Below are positions 1-14,300 of a DNA stretch of 64,000 nucleotides, one piece after another. The position numbers and the translations under genes were made by a program. Source of the stretch: Rhypophila decipiens (Eukaryota; Ascomycota; Sordariomycetes; Sordariales; Naviculisporaceae). Below the pieces are notes generated by a model. The model saw only the letters and a list, made by a program, of their open reading frames with translations. It was not told the origin of the DNA and did not search any database. The stretch spans positions 124,001 through 188,000 of the forward strand of contig MU858071.1 of assembly GCA_033297075.1 (NCBI GenBank), read 5' to 3'. Position 1 is the first letter of the stretch. Each line of letters opens with the position of its first letter.

Positions 1-1817
1 AGGCTGAGGAAGCAAAACGGAAGCGTGAAGAGAGAGCTGCGGCCGTCAAGAAGGCCCGCGACAAGGTGCAGCGCTTTGCACTTCTCGAAGGCAAAGGCAT
101 TGCCGATGACGATGACGATGACGAGGACCTCGATGCGAAATCTTGGCTAAAAAATCAGAAAAAGCGGCAAAAGAAAATCGAAGCCGCCAGAAAGCTAGAG
201 GAGGAGAAAGCTGCCGCCGAGGCTGCCAGAGAGCACACCGCCAAAGATCTCGCTGGCGTCAAGGTGGCGCACGACATGACGAGCTTCCTCGATGGCGACG
301 ATCAGATTCTCACTCTCAAAGATACTGGCGTACTGGAAAACGAAGACGAGGGAGATGAACTCGAAAACCTGGAACTTCGAGAACAAGAGAAGCTCCACGA
401 GCGGCTTGATCTGAAAAAGAAGAAGCCGGTCTACGATCCCAACGACATCGACGAGACAGGTGAGCGTGGTATTCTATCACAGTACGACGAAGAAATTGGC
501 GGCAAAAAGAAGAAGGCTTTCACATTAGATGCGATCGGCACCTCGTCAGATTTGGCCGACATTCTCGCCGGTCCCGTTCAAGCGAGGAAACGCCAAGTTG
601 TAGACCTTGGCACTCTTGGTAAGCCATCCGTCTGTTTTGATGAACCGCAGCTCATGCTAACCGATACTTTTACAGACGACGCGCCTCCTCCCGTCTCGGA
701 CTACCTGGACCCTTCCGAAATCAAGGTAAAGAAGCCCAAAAAGAAGAAGAACAAGTCAACACGGAAGCGCGAGGATGGCGACGATGCGCTGTATCCCGGA
801 GACCAAAATGTTGGAAATGAACCCGACCAACTCATGGATGTCGATCCTGCGACTTTCACCAAAAAAAGAAAAATCGTCGACGAGGACTTTGTTGACGATG
901 ATTTTCTCCAAACTTCACTGGCCAAGTCAAGAAAAGAGGCTTTGAAGAAGCGCAAGACCCGCCCAGAGGATATTGCAAAGCAGTTACGGGAAGAAGCTGA
1001 CAATGGGACGCCCGAGCCCGATGCAGACGGCGGCTTGGTTATTGACGAAATTAGTGAGTTCGTCGATGCCTTGCGTGCCTCAAAAGAGGAGGAGAAGAAG
1101 GCCCCGAAACCCCAAGCACCTGCCGCTGTTACAGCGATGGATCAAGACGGGTCGGATGAAGACGAAGAGATGGGTGGTACCGACAGCAGGCGAGACTCGG
1201 TGGCACGAGAAGTCACACCGCTTGCTGACCTACCGGCAACTGGTGTGGAGGAAGAAAAGACTGTCGCCGAGGGCATGGGAGCAACTCTGGCTCTTCTAAG
1301 AGAGCGCCAGCTTATCCAGGAGAGCAATGGAAACCAGCTTGTTGAGCAGTTCCGCCAAAAGGAGAAGTTCCTGGCAGAGCTCCATCGGCGCATGGCAGTC
1401 TTCGACGAGGAAGCGAAAAACCAGCGTGAGAGAGACAGGAAGAGTGGTCGACTGGATAAGATGTCGACCCGTGACCGTGAGGAGTGGCAACGGCAACAGA
1501 ATACGGCGCGAGAAACCCACCAGGCCAAGATTATGAACCAGCTATACCAAGAGGGGTACCGGCCGAACGTCGAGTTACGGTATATTGACGAAGAAGGACG
1601 CAGCCTCGACGCCAAGGAAGCTTTCAAGGAACTCTCTCACCAGTTCCACGGCAAAGGCAGCGGGAAGGGTAAGACTGACAAGAAACTCAAGAAGCTGGAG
1701 GCGGAGAGAAGAAGAATGGCACAAAGCAGCCTCGATGCCAGTCAGAACGTTGGTATGAACAGGGCGGCGACACACCAGGGAAAGAAGCGCAAGGAGGCCG
1801 GTGTCCGCCTTGCTTGA
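1..1817 (+). CDS. SNU66: Snu66/SART1-family tri-snRNP protein, 3' part (5' end outside window)
   Basis: This is the C-terminal part of the U4/U6.U5 tri-snRNP component Snu66 (SART1), which acts in the nucleus in pre-mRNA splicing. The frame is open from the left edge (first full codon at 3), so the true start lies upstream. The visible protein opens with a charged Lys/Arg/Glu helix, then the family hallmarks RFALLEGKGIAD, an acidic Asp run, DAKSWLKNQ and DLAGVKVAHD, a long Lys/Asp/Glu-rich middle, and a conserved C-terminal block around NQLYQEGYRPNVELRYIDEEGR and the HQFHGKGSGKGK stretch. An intron is very likely at 619-675 (57 nt: gtaagc, gctaac branch, ttacag). It is a multiple of three with no stop, and its removal joins TL to DDAPPPVSDY. 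The stop is TGA at 1815-1817. Family assignment is confident; the intron is inferred from splice signals. Confidence 0.95.
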   Translation, partial: AEEAKRKREERAAAVKKARDKVQRFALLEGKGIADDDDDDEDLDAKSWLKNQKKRQKKIEAARKLEEEKAAAEAAREHTAKDLAGVKVAHDMTSFLDGDDQILTLKDTGVLENEDEGDELENLELREQEKLHERLDLKKKKPVYDPNDIDETGERGILSQYDEEIGGKKKKAFTLDAIGTSSDLADILAGPVQARKRQVVDLGTLGKPSVCFDEPQLMLTDTFTDDAPPPVSDYLDPSEIKVKKPKKKKNKSTRKREDGDDALYPGDQNVGNEPDQLMDVDPATFTKKRKIVDEDFVDDDFLQTSLAKSRKEALKKRKTRPEDIAKQLREEADNGTPEPDADGGLVIDEISEFVDALRASKEEEKKAPKPQAPAAVTAMDQDGSDEDEEMGGTDSRRDSVAREVTPLADLPATGVEEEKTVAEGMGATLALLRERQLIQESNGNQLVEQFRQKEKFLAELHRRMAVFDEEAKNQRERDRKSGRLDKMSTRDREEWQRQQNTARETHQAKIMNQLYQEGYRPNVELRYIDEEGRSLDAKEAFKELSHQFHGKGSGKGKTDKKLKKLEAERRRMAQSSLDASQNVGMNRAATHQGKKRKEAGVRLA

Positions 1818-2598
1818 GAGGTTAACCACGGAAATTTTTCAATGGGTCTTTTCAGGAGCACAGAAGCTCGACCGGAGTTTTGGCAAAGGGCGTTGTTCGG
1901 GTTCTTTAAAGGTGCATAACCATCTCTTACATTATTCCAAATCAACTTGTTAACATCTGCTAACACGAGAATGAGCATTTGCAGTCCCTTTCTGAGGTAA
2001 GGAGTGACGCGATATCCTCTCTGTGTTCGAGACCCGTAGTCCCTGTGTCCTAAACGTAGATTGTCTTGAACATAGCCTTGAGTACCTACTTGGCGTGCAC
2101 TGTTGACAACATGGCTATCAACAAATGCGTAGAGCGGAGCATCAACCACCACTAGTAGTAGACCTGATCCAATTGTACTGTACTAATAATATCACGTAAA
2201 ATTTGGGAATACTAATACTCTTTATGTCGAATAATTCGCTGGTTTCGCTTTGTGCTCTTACCTGGGTGAGGGTCCTGTAACCTGCTGCCCCTTTTCCCAT
2301 CTGCTTGGTTGGTTCCGCCTTGAGGGTTGGCGGATATAAGTGCGATAAGATAAGAACGGGTCCCCTGCTGGCCAGCGCATCCACAGGGCGCACCACACCA
2401 CCAGCTGGAAACCACCCGAGTTTCAGCCACGTCTTTCCACCAGAATCGACGTCACACTTTATTCTTCTTTTTGGCTCTTCGTGACAGTTGTACCATTCAA
2501 ACCGTCCACATATTTTGTTGTTTTTCCAACAAATCTTACCCGAACACTCATATATCTACCAACGTCTACCTTTGCAATCGTCAATTCGCCGTTCAACC
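1818..2598. other. intergenic: SNU66 3' flank and GET2 promoter/leader
   Basis: No supported gene. The first half is presumably the SNU66 3' UTR. The last 150 bases before 2599 are C/T- and CAAC-rich, as expected of a GET2 leader. The short ORFs here lack family resemblance. Confidence 0.6.
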
Positions 2599-3744
2599 AT
2601 GACTGAAGGCGTATCCATGTCGCCCGAGGATGCGGCCGCAGCGCGAGCGGCCGAACAGGCTCGTCTGCGCAAAGAACGTCGCGAGGCCAAGATCAAGGCT
2701 GGAGGTGCTTCGCGCTTGAATAAGATCAGCGGGCTGGCTGGTGGTGTGCCAAAAGGTTTGCTTTTACCTATTCGCTCTACTGTTAGTGTCAAACAATTGG
2801 CCGCTAACAGTTCCGATCACGAAACAGAAGTCGAACCATCGTCAGATTCAACCACTCAGTCACCACAACCGACATCGAGGCCACAGCCAGCATCAGCCTC
2901 GAGCCATGCCGACCCGGATGAAGTCGATATTTCACTTGCGCAGCATTATTACCAACCTCAAGCGACGCCCCGCGTTCCGACCCCTCAACAGCAGCAAGAC
3001 ATGCCGGACTTGTCTGAGGATGCGTTTCGTCAGGTGATGCTTGGGCTCGATGAGAATGCCGCCGGTGGTCTTGGTGGTGGCTTGAATGACGACATGCTCA
3101 TGAAGATGATGATGCAGGGTTTTGGTGGCGGTGGAGCTGGGGGAGCTGGGGGTGGACAATTCCCTTTCGCACCGGGGATGGGAGGTCCTGGTGGTGGTGG
3201 TGCTGGGAATAATCCGTTTGCGAATATGATGTTCTCGGGTATGGGCCGGCAACCAGGCATGCCAGGCGTGCCCGGTGCTCCACAGGAAGCCGTCGCCGTG
3301 CCAGATCGATATGCCTCGCTCTGGAGACTGCTACACACCGCTGTTGCGCTCGGCCTGGGATTGTACATTGCTCTGTGGACGTCATTCAGCGGGACCAAGG
3401 TGGATAGGGACCTATCCAAATCGAGAGGCGCAGAAGCGGTGGGATCTCCTGCGGGTGCGGAGAAGGTGCTGCTTGAGAGCGACGGCATTAACGCCGAGAT
3501 GGCGAGGAAGTTCTTTTGGGCGTTTGCTACGGCCGAGGCGGTGCTGCTTACTACGAGGTTCTTCATGGATCGCGGACGGGCGCCTTCCCAGGGCTTGCTG
3601 GGCACGATTGTGGGCTTCCTTCCGGGCAAGATTGGGAATTACATCAACATTGGACTGCAGTACTCGCAGATCTTTAGCACGGTCAAGGCTGACATTCTGG
3701 TCTGTGTCTTTGTGCTAGGGGCTTGTTCCTGGTTGAGGTCTTGA
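2599..3744 (+). CDS. GET2: Get2-like subunit of the GET complex (tail-anchored protein receptor)
   Basis: Get2 with Get1 forms the ER membrane receptor that takes tail-anchored proteins from the ATPase Get3. The N-terminus has the Get3-binding basic helix (RLRKERREAKIKAGG, followed by SRLNKISGLAGG at about residues 20-50), typical of fungal Get2. Then come a Pro/Ser/Gln-rich linker, a Met/Gly-rich stretch and three hydrophobic segments in the C-terminal third (LLHTAVALGLGLYIALW, FFWAFATAEAVLLTTRFF, and ILVCVFVLGACSW at the very end). I start at the ATG at 2599 because the open frame upstream has no ATG and the conserved helix follows directly. A stop-free 72-nt intron is inferred at 2756-2827 (gtttgc, gctaac, aaacag), joining GGVPK to EVEPSSD. 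The spliced protein is 357 residues. Confidence 0.88.
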   Translation: MTEGVSMSPEDAAAARAAEQARLRKERREAKIKAGGASRLNKISGLAGGVPKGLLLPIRSTVSVKQLAANSSDHETEVEPSSDSTTQSPQPTSRPQPASASSHADPDEVDISLAQHYYQPQATPRVPTPQQQQDMPDLSEDAFRQVMLGLDENAAGGLGGGLNDDMLMKMMMQGFGGGGAGGAGGGQFPFAPGMGGPGGGGAGNNPFANMMFSGMGRQPGMPGVPGAPQEAVAVPDRYASLWRLLHTAVALGLGLYIALWTSFSGTKVDRDLSKSRGAEAVGSPAGAEKVLLESDGINAEMARKFFWAFATAEAVLLTTRFFMDRGRAPSQGLLGTIVGFLPGKIGNYINIGLQYSQIFSTVKADILVCVFVLGACSWLRS

Positions 3745-4990
3745 GTTCTCATCTGTTGGGGGTTATTGTTATGACGAGCTCCATGTCTTGGCTTCTGTTT
3801 GAGCGGTTGAAGTATTAATACAGGATACTTATTCGTCCCGACACCATAGTCACTCCTCTCAACAACGGCATTGATATCAACGTCGTGTTCAGATGTAGCC
3901 CTAATTGCTCTGTACCTGGTTCTTATTCATGGACTAATGCGGTGCGTCACCCGTAAAAGCACTTGCACATCGGTCGGTCCCGTCCCTATTCAGCCGGGGA
4001 CTAAAAAAGATGGCGCATGCACGCGGTGAAGAATAGCCTGCGGATACCACTTTAACTTGACTTGGGTAATTAATCCATCAAGTCTAGGTCTTCGAGACCT
4101 TTGGCCTCTTACATGATGATCTGAAAATTTTCCCAACCTCCCTGCTAAGCTCACGTAATACGGTGTAGGGACTGAACTCGAAAACTTCGGATAGCCTCAC
4201 ATTGTGCGCGACGAATGTCAAACCCTCGTCATTCTTCCTCGACCTCCATTGAGGTTAGTGAGCTTTACTACGTCGTAGTAAGTATGCAAGCACGTGGTCA
4301 GCAGGGCACCAAGTTGTAGCTCCTAAAATCATTTACCGCCAAACATGCATATCCCGGCAGCACATGCCTTCAAGTATATGGACCCAGCACTCTGGGGGGA
4401 TCAAGATCCTCGTTGCCCCTCGGAAGCAGCGTCCCACCGTTGTAGCATCTGCTGGACCTGTTACTGCTGGATGACTCCTACAAGTGGACTGGGTGGGTTG
4501 TGTTTCGCTGTTTTGTGGTATCCGTTCGTAAATCACAACCTTTTGAGTACCCGGAAGTGCAGCCGTGCAGTTCTTGGCCGGAACCTGCACCCTCTGACCC
4601 TCTCTATTTGCCTGCCCAATGCCCGTTCATTCGCAGTAAAAAGTTTTCCATTGACTTAACGGTCAGGGACAAGAATACTCCGTCATCGGAACCATCCAAT
4701 CGGCTCCTCGATTGGCAGCTTTTTAGTCCTTTATTGCCCCCCTCCCTCAAGCTTCCCCGCGAAAGCCCCACCCCCTCACTAGACTTATACCGGGTGTGCC
4801 ACCACTTTGATTCAACTACCAAGAGAAAGAGTCACAAACTTTTTTTTCTTTACCCACCGTTCTCCCCCTCTATCGTCATTGTCCTTTGTCTTGCTGAGAT
4901 TCGACCGTTTGAAAACCACCAGAAACTGCTACGAGATTCACCTCGACTTGACTTTAATCTTCCCAACCCAGTTGATACCCAGCCTTCACC
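3745..4990. other. intergenic: GET2 3' flank and homocitrate synthase promoter
   Basis: No gene supported. The last ~300 bases are C/T-rich and lead into the ATG at 4991. An open frame around 4500-5015 overlaps the homocitrate synthase start in another frame and resembles nothing I know. Confidence 0.6.
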
Positions 4991-6916
<1,926 letters not shown>

Positions 6917-7759
6917 AGTGTGCGAGAGCTGAAGTCAGATATTTTAATCTTTGTTTCATATTAAAAAAGGCATACATATACCGCGGTGCATATCAAAAGT
7001 GCTTTTCGACACGATCCGGCAAAAACAAGGGTTAAAAATGGTGTTGTTCCTCCCTGTCCCATTTTATTTTTCAATGGGAGGGAGCGGTGGTGGTGGTGAA
7101 ATTTCTGTATATCTTTTGCATTTGGGGTGATGGATTATGGGTAGTTAATAACGGTAGCAAATCGCTGGCATATCAAGGTCATATTTTATACATTCATTAT
7201 TGTGATGTCTGGCATGGCCTTGTACTGAATAATGGGAAGGTGAGGGTCATCCGGCACCCTCGGGCATCAAATCGAACATGCTCATTTCCAGTATATGCAC
7301 AGGTCTAGTCTACCAATAAACAAATCCATAGATAAAAACACAATCGGTCATTATCTTCGGACCCTCGAACCCGAAGCACAGTTTCCCACATCTTCCATCT
7401 CTATCCGGAGGCGGGCCTACCCCTGAAACCTGGTAGTTGGAAGGCATTAAGCAAGCACCAAGAGTCGTTCTCGTTGTCTTTAATATATCTTTCAACGTCT
7501 AAAGCCAAATTCGCTCTTTCTATAAAGTAACATTGAATACCCTAAAATTCTGCAAGTCCGCCATATGAGAATGACCACATGTCTTTTTTTCGCTGGATGA
7601 ATCTCGTGGATACGCTCCCCACGACAGGTATGTGCTTCCGACCCCAGCAACAGCCGAGATATATACTGACTGTCCAGTGCGCCCCTGCTATAACTGTCAT
7701 CGCTCAAACACACATATAAAAATGATACTGTACAGAGAATACATGTTTTGACAAGAACC
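6917..7759. other. convergent 3' flanks of homocitrate synthase and HEM13
   Basis: No gene supported. The two neighbouring genes converge here, so this should hold both 3' UTRs. Short ORFs on either strand look random. Confidence 0.6.
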
Positions 7760-9067
7760 TTAGACCCACTCCCTCGGATTCCTCAACACGTCCACGAGCT
7801 TAGCCTCCCGACTACCCGGCTCAGGCTCGTACATGTACTGCCAGCCAGCCGTGAGTGGCAAACTCATCAGGATACTCTCAACTCTGGCGCCGGGTGTGTG
7901 CAATCCAAAGGCCGTGCCCCGATCATGAACCAGGTTGAACTCGACATATCTGCCCCTCCGGATCTGCTGCCACTCCTTTTCTTTTTCCGTAAAGGGCATA
8001 TTCTTGCGCCGCTTGATGATGGGGATATATGTCGGGACGAAGGACTTCAGTCCGTCCTGGATAAACGCGAACAGGGACTCCTTGTCTGTTAGTGTCTCGT
8101 CTAGGTCGTCAAAGAAGATCCCTCCTATCCCGCGGCTTTCGTTGCGGTGCTTGTTGTAAAAGTACGTGTCGCACCATTCTTTGAAACGGGGAAAGTATTC
8201 CTTGTTGTGGGCGTCGCAGACTTCTTTGAGGGACTTGTGGAATTGGATTGCGTCTTCTTCGAATAGATAGCACGGGGTGAGGTCGGACCCGCCGCCGAAC
8301 CACCATGCCCCGGGTGTCCCGTCGGGATTGGTGGTCTCGAAGTAGCGGTAGTTGAGGTGGACTGTTGGAGCCATTGGGTTTGACGGGTGCACGACTAGAC
8401 TGAGGCCCGCTGCGAAGAACTCGAGACTGTCGGGGACGACAGGTCCGGTGATGTTCTTGTGGTTCGCCCGCATTTTCTCGATGGCGGGTTTGGGTAGGGT
8501 TCCGTAGACGACGCTCACGGCTACGCCGGCTTTTTCAAAGACGTTGCCGTCTTGGAGGACGCAGGTTATGCCACCGCCGCCTTCTTTGCGCTGCCACTCG
8601 TCGATTCGAAATTTGGACCCGTCGACTTCTTCTAGTGCGCGCACTATTTCTTTTTGTTGTTCTTTTACGAATTTCTCCATGCGTAGGCGCATGGGGGAGG
8701 CTTCGGTTACGGGCTCCTCAAGCTTTGTTTGCGCATCGCGCTCGGCGAGGGTGAGGGCGTCGAGGGAAAGGGGTTCGTCGACGGCCTGTGGTCAGGGAGA
8801 GGCTGGTGAGCTTTGATTGAACGGTAAGTAGACAGGTCTGATTTGAGAGCAACGCACCATCTTGTATATCAGGGGTGAGGCAACGAGGAAACCGAAGAGT
8901 GCCAAGCCTAGAAATCTGGACTGAGTGTTGACAGCTTGACGAGAGCTCCCACTTGTCGCAAAGCTTCTCCGACAACTCTGGAAAGGATTTGTCGTCTTTT
9001 GCCTGGCCAATAGACTCTGTGTCTTGCACTGGGAGACCAGTCGAAGACCTGCTCGACGAGAAGCCAT
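7760..9067 (-). CDS. HEM13: coproporphyrinogen III oxidase, oxygen-dependent, with mitochondrial presequence
   Basis: Oxidatively decarboxylates coproporphyrinogen III to protoporphyrinogen IX in heme synthesis. The core is unmistakable: HPSNPMAPTVHLNYRYFE, AWWFGGGSDLTPCYLFEED, FKEWCDTYFYNKHRNE, RGIGGIFFDDLDE, RYVEFNLVHDRGT and LPLTAGWQYMYEP, ending REWV. There are two exons: 8858-9067 (70 codons) and 7760-8785, separated by a 72-nt intron (gtgcgt...ccacag) that contains a stop. Exon 1 encodes an Arg/Ser-rich, acid-free start (MASRRAGLRLVSQ) followed by a hydrophobic stretch (FLGLALFGFLVASPLIY). This is a typical mitochondrial presequence plus membrane anchor, unlike the cytosolic yeast enzyme. 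The total is 411 residues. Transcribed away from ATG8. Confidence 0.97.
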
Positions 9068-10770
9068 TGCGAAAGGACCCTTATAAGAGCAGACAGTATG
9101 GCCTGGACTTGAAGCTGGGTGGCGTGGAGCTGGGAAGATATCGAATGATGCTGCCGACTACGCTGCAAACATAAGGCCACTTTACCAACAAGGTAAAAAG
9201 CTCCAGCAAAGTCCGGATCGCAGCCGGAAAATTGGGGATACTACCCCGTTTGAAATACAACAGTGGTGATTAGTTCAATTGACACCGCCGGGACAAGCAG
9301 CCTCGCATTTGGTGAAGGTAATGGTGCTCGGCTGATGTCTGGGACGAAATCGCATGTTTACCAACGATCGAGAGCTTGGTGGAGAGCTCTGGGAATCCTG
9401 GAAGCTTTTTCCTTGGCTCCAAGTTCCTCCCATGCCGATGGTACGTAGGTATCATGGACCGGATGTCAGCGATTGCTTGGCCAGGGACCCATGAGAGATG
9501 GCGCTGTCGTACCTTGCGGGACAGTAAGGGACCCACTTGAGCTGCTCCTCCCCGCTATCACCGACGAGAGCCGACTGCCTCAGGGTCTTCACATTATACA
9601 TAGAGCACCAACGATGACTTTGAGATGTCTTCTGGCTAAGATGTACCTTGTTATCCTCATCTGAAATCTTCTGAGGGACACGGGGATGAACTGTAACGTC
9701 TGATATCCAGAATAAGGTGAGCCCCAGACGGCCTGGAATCTCTTACACTTTCCGCGGTGAGCCTCTGGTCCCGATCATCCTGGAGAATGAATGTCCATAC
9801 TCGACTCTCCTATATGAGTTACGAGTAGACGGATAAGGTTGATTTGCCTTGGACCTCTTCGTTTAACACTGACATGCTTTGTATGCCAACTGACAAGACA
9901 TTGACGCCAAAGGAGAGTTTGGAAACCCAAAGAATGAGGGCAGCAAAAACAGACAGACGCCTTTGACGGCTAACTGAAAGCCTAACTTTCACACATTCCA
10001 CTATCTGTTTGATTTTTTTTTAAAAGGTTTTGGTATCCGACGGCAGTCGGCTGGCAAAGTTCAGGCCCTCAGTCTCCAGAAAATACAGTTTAGAACGGGA
10101 GCAATAACCGATGAGAGAAGTCGGTCGAATCCAAGTACTGCAATTTATGATCATCATTTAGATAGATGTATTATTGTAATAACGGCTTCTAAGCAATGTA
10201 CTTTGTTCGTCAGGTTGTGGCCAACTGACGTCTTTGACCCAGCACCTGCCAGATGCAATGACCGTCTGCCTGGTCCCTGGTTCTTTCGGGTGGCCCATGT
10301 GAGCGTCCCAGATGATTCACCGGAGAGCGGGGCGCGAAGCCCAATCCTGCTCCCTGAACTTCCAAAGTCTCCCATTCCCGTGGTTAGTCATCCACCCAAG
10401 CCCCGCCTTCCGCTTAACGCTTGAACCTTGCACCTGAACCTTGGGGGTCGTCCTCAAGGCGGCAACCCACCATCTATACCTTACCTGACGCAACCTCCTC
10501 CTGCCTTCATCCATCTTCCTCCTGCAACCATCAAACTCTCAATCCACGAATCCAAACTTTGAAGGTGAGTAAAACATATATAACTTGCCAACTGTCTCTT
10601 CCACTCGCAGTTTCCCTTTCTGCAATCCTCTACATCCTACAGTCGCTTTCTCAGACGCTGACCGCCTTTGCTCTTTCGCACCGTCAGTCGCCAACTTCAA
10701 ACATTACTTCAATCCAACCGAGATAGCATTTCGACCAACAACAACGCTTACCACTACAAATACCGCCAAA
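9068..10770. other. divergent promoter region HEM13 / ATG8
   Basis: 1.7 kb between divergent genes; no supported ORF. The ATG8 leader is C/T-rich, and a candidate 5' UTR intron lies at 10565-10610 (gtgagt ... ctcgcag, 46 nt, short but possible). I recognise no further regulatory site with confidence. Confidence 0.5.
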
Positions 10771-11332
10771 ATGAGATCCAAGTTCAAGGACGAGCACCCC
10801 TTCGAGAAGCGCAAGGCCGAGGCCGAACGCATTCGCCAAAAATACTCGGATCGCATTCCGGTAAGCTTTCCCCTCCACATGACCGCCTCTTGCCGGCGTT
10901 TGTCCGCTTCGTCAGAACAAGTGGTCATCGCCAGAAAGCGAGACATTTTACACAGCATCGTGCTAACTGTCGCACAGGTCATCTGCGAAAAGGTCGAGAA
11001 GAGCGATATCGCTACCATCGACAAGAAGAAGTACCTTGTCCCCGCGGACCTCACAGTTGGCCAGTTCGTCTATGTGATTCGGAAGAGGATCAAGCTTTCG
11101 CCTGAGAAGGCTATCTTCATTTTCGTCGATGAGGTTCTCCCGCCCACAGCTGCTCTCATGAGCAGCATCTACGAAGAGCACAAGGACGAGGACGGGTATG
11201 TCGCACCTCCTTCTCCCATATACTTTTCCCTCGTTTTCAAAAGACAGACATGCTGACGAGTCGCCCCGCTGCAGTTTCCTCTACATCACCTACTCCGGAG
11301 AGAACACATTCGGCGACTTCGAGACTGCCTAA
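10771..11332 (+). CDS. ATG8: autophagy ubiquitin-like protein Atg8
   Basis: Atg8 is conjugated to phosphatidylethanolamine and drives autophagosome growth and cargo binding. The protein is near-invariant: [20 protein letters not shown], a ubiquitin-like fold with [15 protein letters not shown], and the C-terminal TFGDFETA. Atg4 would cut after Gly116, removing five residues. Exons are 10771-10860, 10978-11195 and 11275-11332, giving 121 residues, the standard length. The first intron (10861-10977, 117 nt, gtaagc...tgctaac...cgcacag) is a multiple of three and has no stop, so an unspliced reading adds 39 foreign residues between RIP and VICEK. The family alignment shows they do not belong. The second intron is 79 nt. 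Confidence 0.99.
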
Positions 11333-14300
11333 ACGACACCATCGTCGACCAAATCACTACTTGTCCAGGCCATGCTACCTTGGCTTCCTTGACATCGGCG
11401 TTTGGGTTAGGGCTTTGTTCGGGATGGATAGGTTCTTGAAACCTTTGTATTGCAGTATCGTTTTGCCTTTTTACTACGTTTTGGGTTCATGTTTTCATTT
11501 TGCTCTTGGGACGGACGGCACGGAGGGGTTGCAGAAGGGTTTACAGCAGAACAGAAATGATGAAAGAATAGGCCAGCGGCAGTAACAGCCTACGCAGCAA
11601 TCCACTAATTTGATCATCAAACAAACCACTTGCTGGAACTACCACGTACTACAGGATGGTAGACATGGTATGTGTTTCCCGGGTCTTCAAAGAATGGTTA
11701 GGGAACCCTGGCGGAGTTCGTTTTCTTGCAGAGCAGCTGCACGCCTTATAACTTATGCGATACGAATCTACATGTGCTTTTCCTGTTTCGATGTTGTGAA
11801 GTTGATTGTGATAAGTCTGAGAGTGTCAAGATGTCTCATTGCGAGTTTCGGTCTGACGCTGGCTTGCTCCGTGACGTATAGATCCTCCACATCCAAATAC
11901 AACCGGTCATTTTTCATAGTTGTAAGTTGCATCTCGTATACCAGTATCAACTTGACTCTTCAGTGGATGTTGAATGTCTACCTATCTATTAGTTCCAAAT
12001 GGCTTCGTGGCCTCCTCGTGCGGTGGAGAGGCTATACATACCTCGGTAATGAAAAACTTTGTTGTTCGTGTGGAAAAGAAGGTTTACGTTTCCATCCTTG
12101 ACTAAAACTTTATTGGGTATCGCTTTGAGGACCAGCTATTACAGGCTCTGGTGTGGATTATTACTCGAGGATGATTGCATGGGTCAGCGAAAGGATAGTA
12201 GAACACACATCGTACCTAATAACTAAAACAACCATATCGCTATAGACATCTTTTTAAACGAGTTACGTAGCTGGGCAGGGTTTGATAGGAACAGATATCT
12301 GCATTCTCTAGGTGTCTGTACATTGAATATGGACTCTTAATGTAGCGAAATTACCTTTCTGTAGAGGATTCGGAGATTCTTTGTGGTTGATGCTTTGGTT
12401 AGTACGGGATGGATGCTCGATGCTTGGATATAGATATACTGAGTCTCCTGGATCAGCCCAGAACAAGCTGGGAGATACTGGTACAAGCAAGCACCGTGCT
12501 ACGTGTTCAGGATGAGAGTTGGTAGTGCTAGTTGATGAGCCGAGCAGTTACCTACCCTCAAGAGTTAGGGCCGCAGAAGCTGGGGTAAGTATATGCTGCT
12601 GTCATATATAGTTGTTGAGTTGGCTAGATATCTTGTGAGGATGCGGGGGGTGTCGTTTGACGAGGTGTGGCCTTGGGCTCATAGGTTTGAAGATATGATG
12701 CAGGTAGGTCAAGCAGGAAGGTACCCCAGTCAGATGGATCCTTGGGGAAGACGTGTGAGCTCCTGTGCTCATGTCGACCTCCTCTATGATGTTGTTGACA
12801 ATATTATGAGTCAGTGATTCCTAGATATTACGTTGAGTTCTCTCCTCAGATTGAGCCCAGGGCAGAGGTTACAAAGGCTTCCTTATGGAGGAAATCTCCT
12901 GGCTTGTTGTGGTGGTTTACTGACGGGTCAGTCTGAGACAAACTGAGGGAGGAGAGAATCCAAATGATTGTCCTTCAAAGATAGCTGATCCCTACCAAAC
13001 AGACCTCTTTTCTACCTTGGGGACCTGGGGACATAAGGTGCCAGCCGAACATGTCAAGTCTCACACCAAGACCTAGGTGAGTATCACATACCAGTAGTAA
13101 TGATGATACGTGTATAGACATGTCATATTCTTCTTGTTACCTGCTTACTCGCTTGCTTCTTTTTCGTAAATCTGTCTGATGGCCAAATCATTTGTTTCAG
13201 TCTTCTTCCATCCGCTAATTTTACAAAGACTCCAATCCATCCCATCCATCTCGCAATGAGACAAGAATACCCGACTAACTCAAAGCAGCACCTCGAGAAC
13301 AACAACTCAATACCAATGAAGACGAGTAAAACATGAAAACATAAACGAATTATGACCCGCCAGCTAAATAGATAAATATGTGGGTAGTAATAACCCAGAC
13401 AGATAGGTAGATACCAACAGAGTTGAAGACGCTGGAGTGAATTGCTAGAAATAAAGCCCGAGCAAAAGAGATGGAGAGAAATTAGTTAGATACGCCGAAC
13501 CCCAGCCTGCCAAAATCGAAACGCGCTCCAAAAGATTAATCAACTAAAGTCAGCCAAAAAAACATAATGACTCCGTCCAGCCAGGCAGCTAGTCCGATCC
13601 ACCCTCCAGCAATGCTGTTCTTGGTTTTTTCATCTGTCCAGCCAGCGCGCAAAGAGGAAAAACGAAAAGGGAGAACGTCCAAGCCAAAAACAAATACATA
13701 AACAAGCCGCACTGAAAGGTTTAGCCGTTCTTCATTTCCTTCCTCTCCGGATCAGATTCACTCCATCGACGTATCTCGCCCAACTCTCGGACCTTGACTC
13801 ATCCGATCATTACAGCGTTTGAGAGAAGGAAAGGCGAAAACGTCCAGAACCGTAGGCGTCCGAATTACTTTCCTTCTCACCCCCTCTGCAAACATGAACA
13901 TCAACCTCGGCTAAGACGACATGAATGGTAGCACACACAATGGGTGTGCCCATCGATATGATCCCCAGCCCTCGATCGTTCATCTTGGCGCCCTCGACGA
14001 CCGTTCGTAAGTACAAGAGGGGCTGTCCCTCATCCACCCCAGTGGACTGTAGACGGCAAGGCCAGAGAGAGTCGGCTTCTAAAACCTAGACCATGAAAAT
14101 CCCGTACGACCAGACCAATGCGGAGAAAAAAATGGGTATATGTAAGGTCCAAACTTCCAGGATGCTCAACCAGCCCAGATACTCAAACAAGTGAAAATGA
14201 TGAATGTTTTGTTGCCCCCGGAATTATGTGTGTAAATGTAGCAGCTCCCACTTGCAATGTGCAGCAAGGACACCGAAATACGAGGCCAGGGCCTAATATA

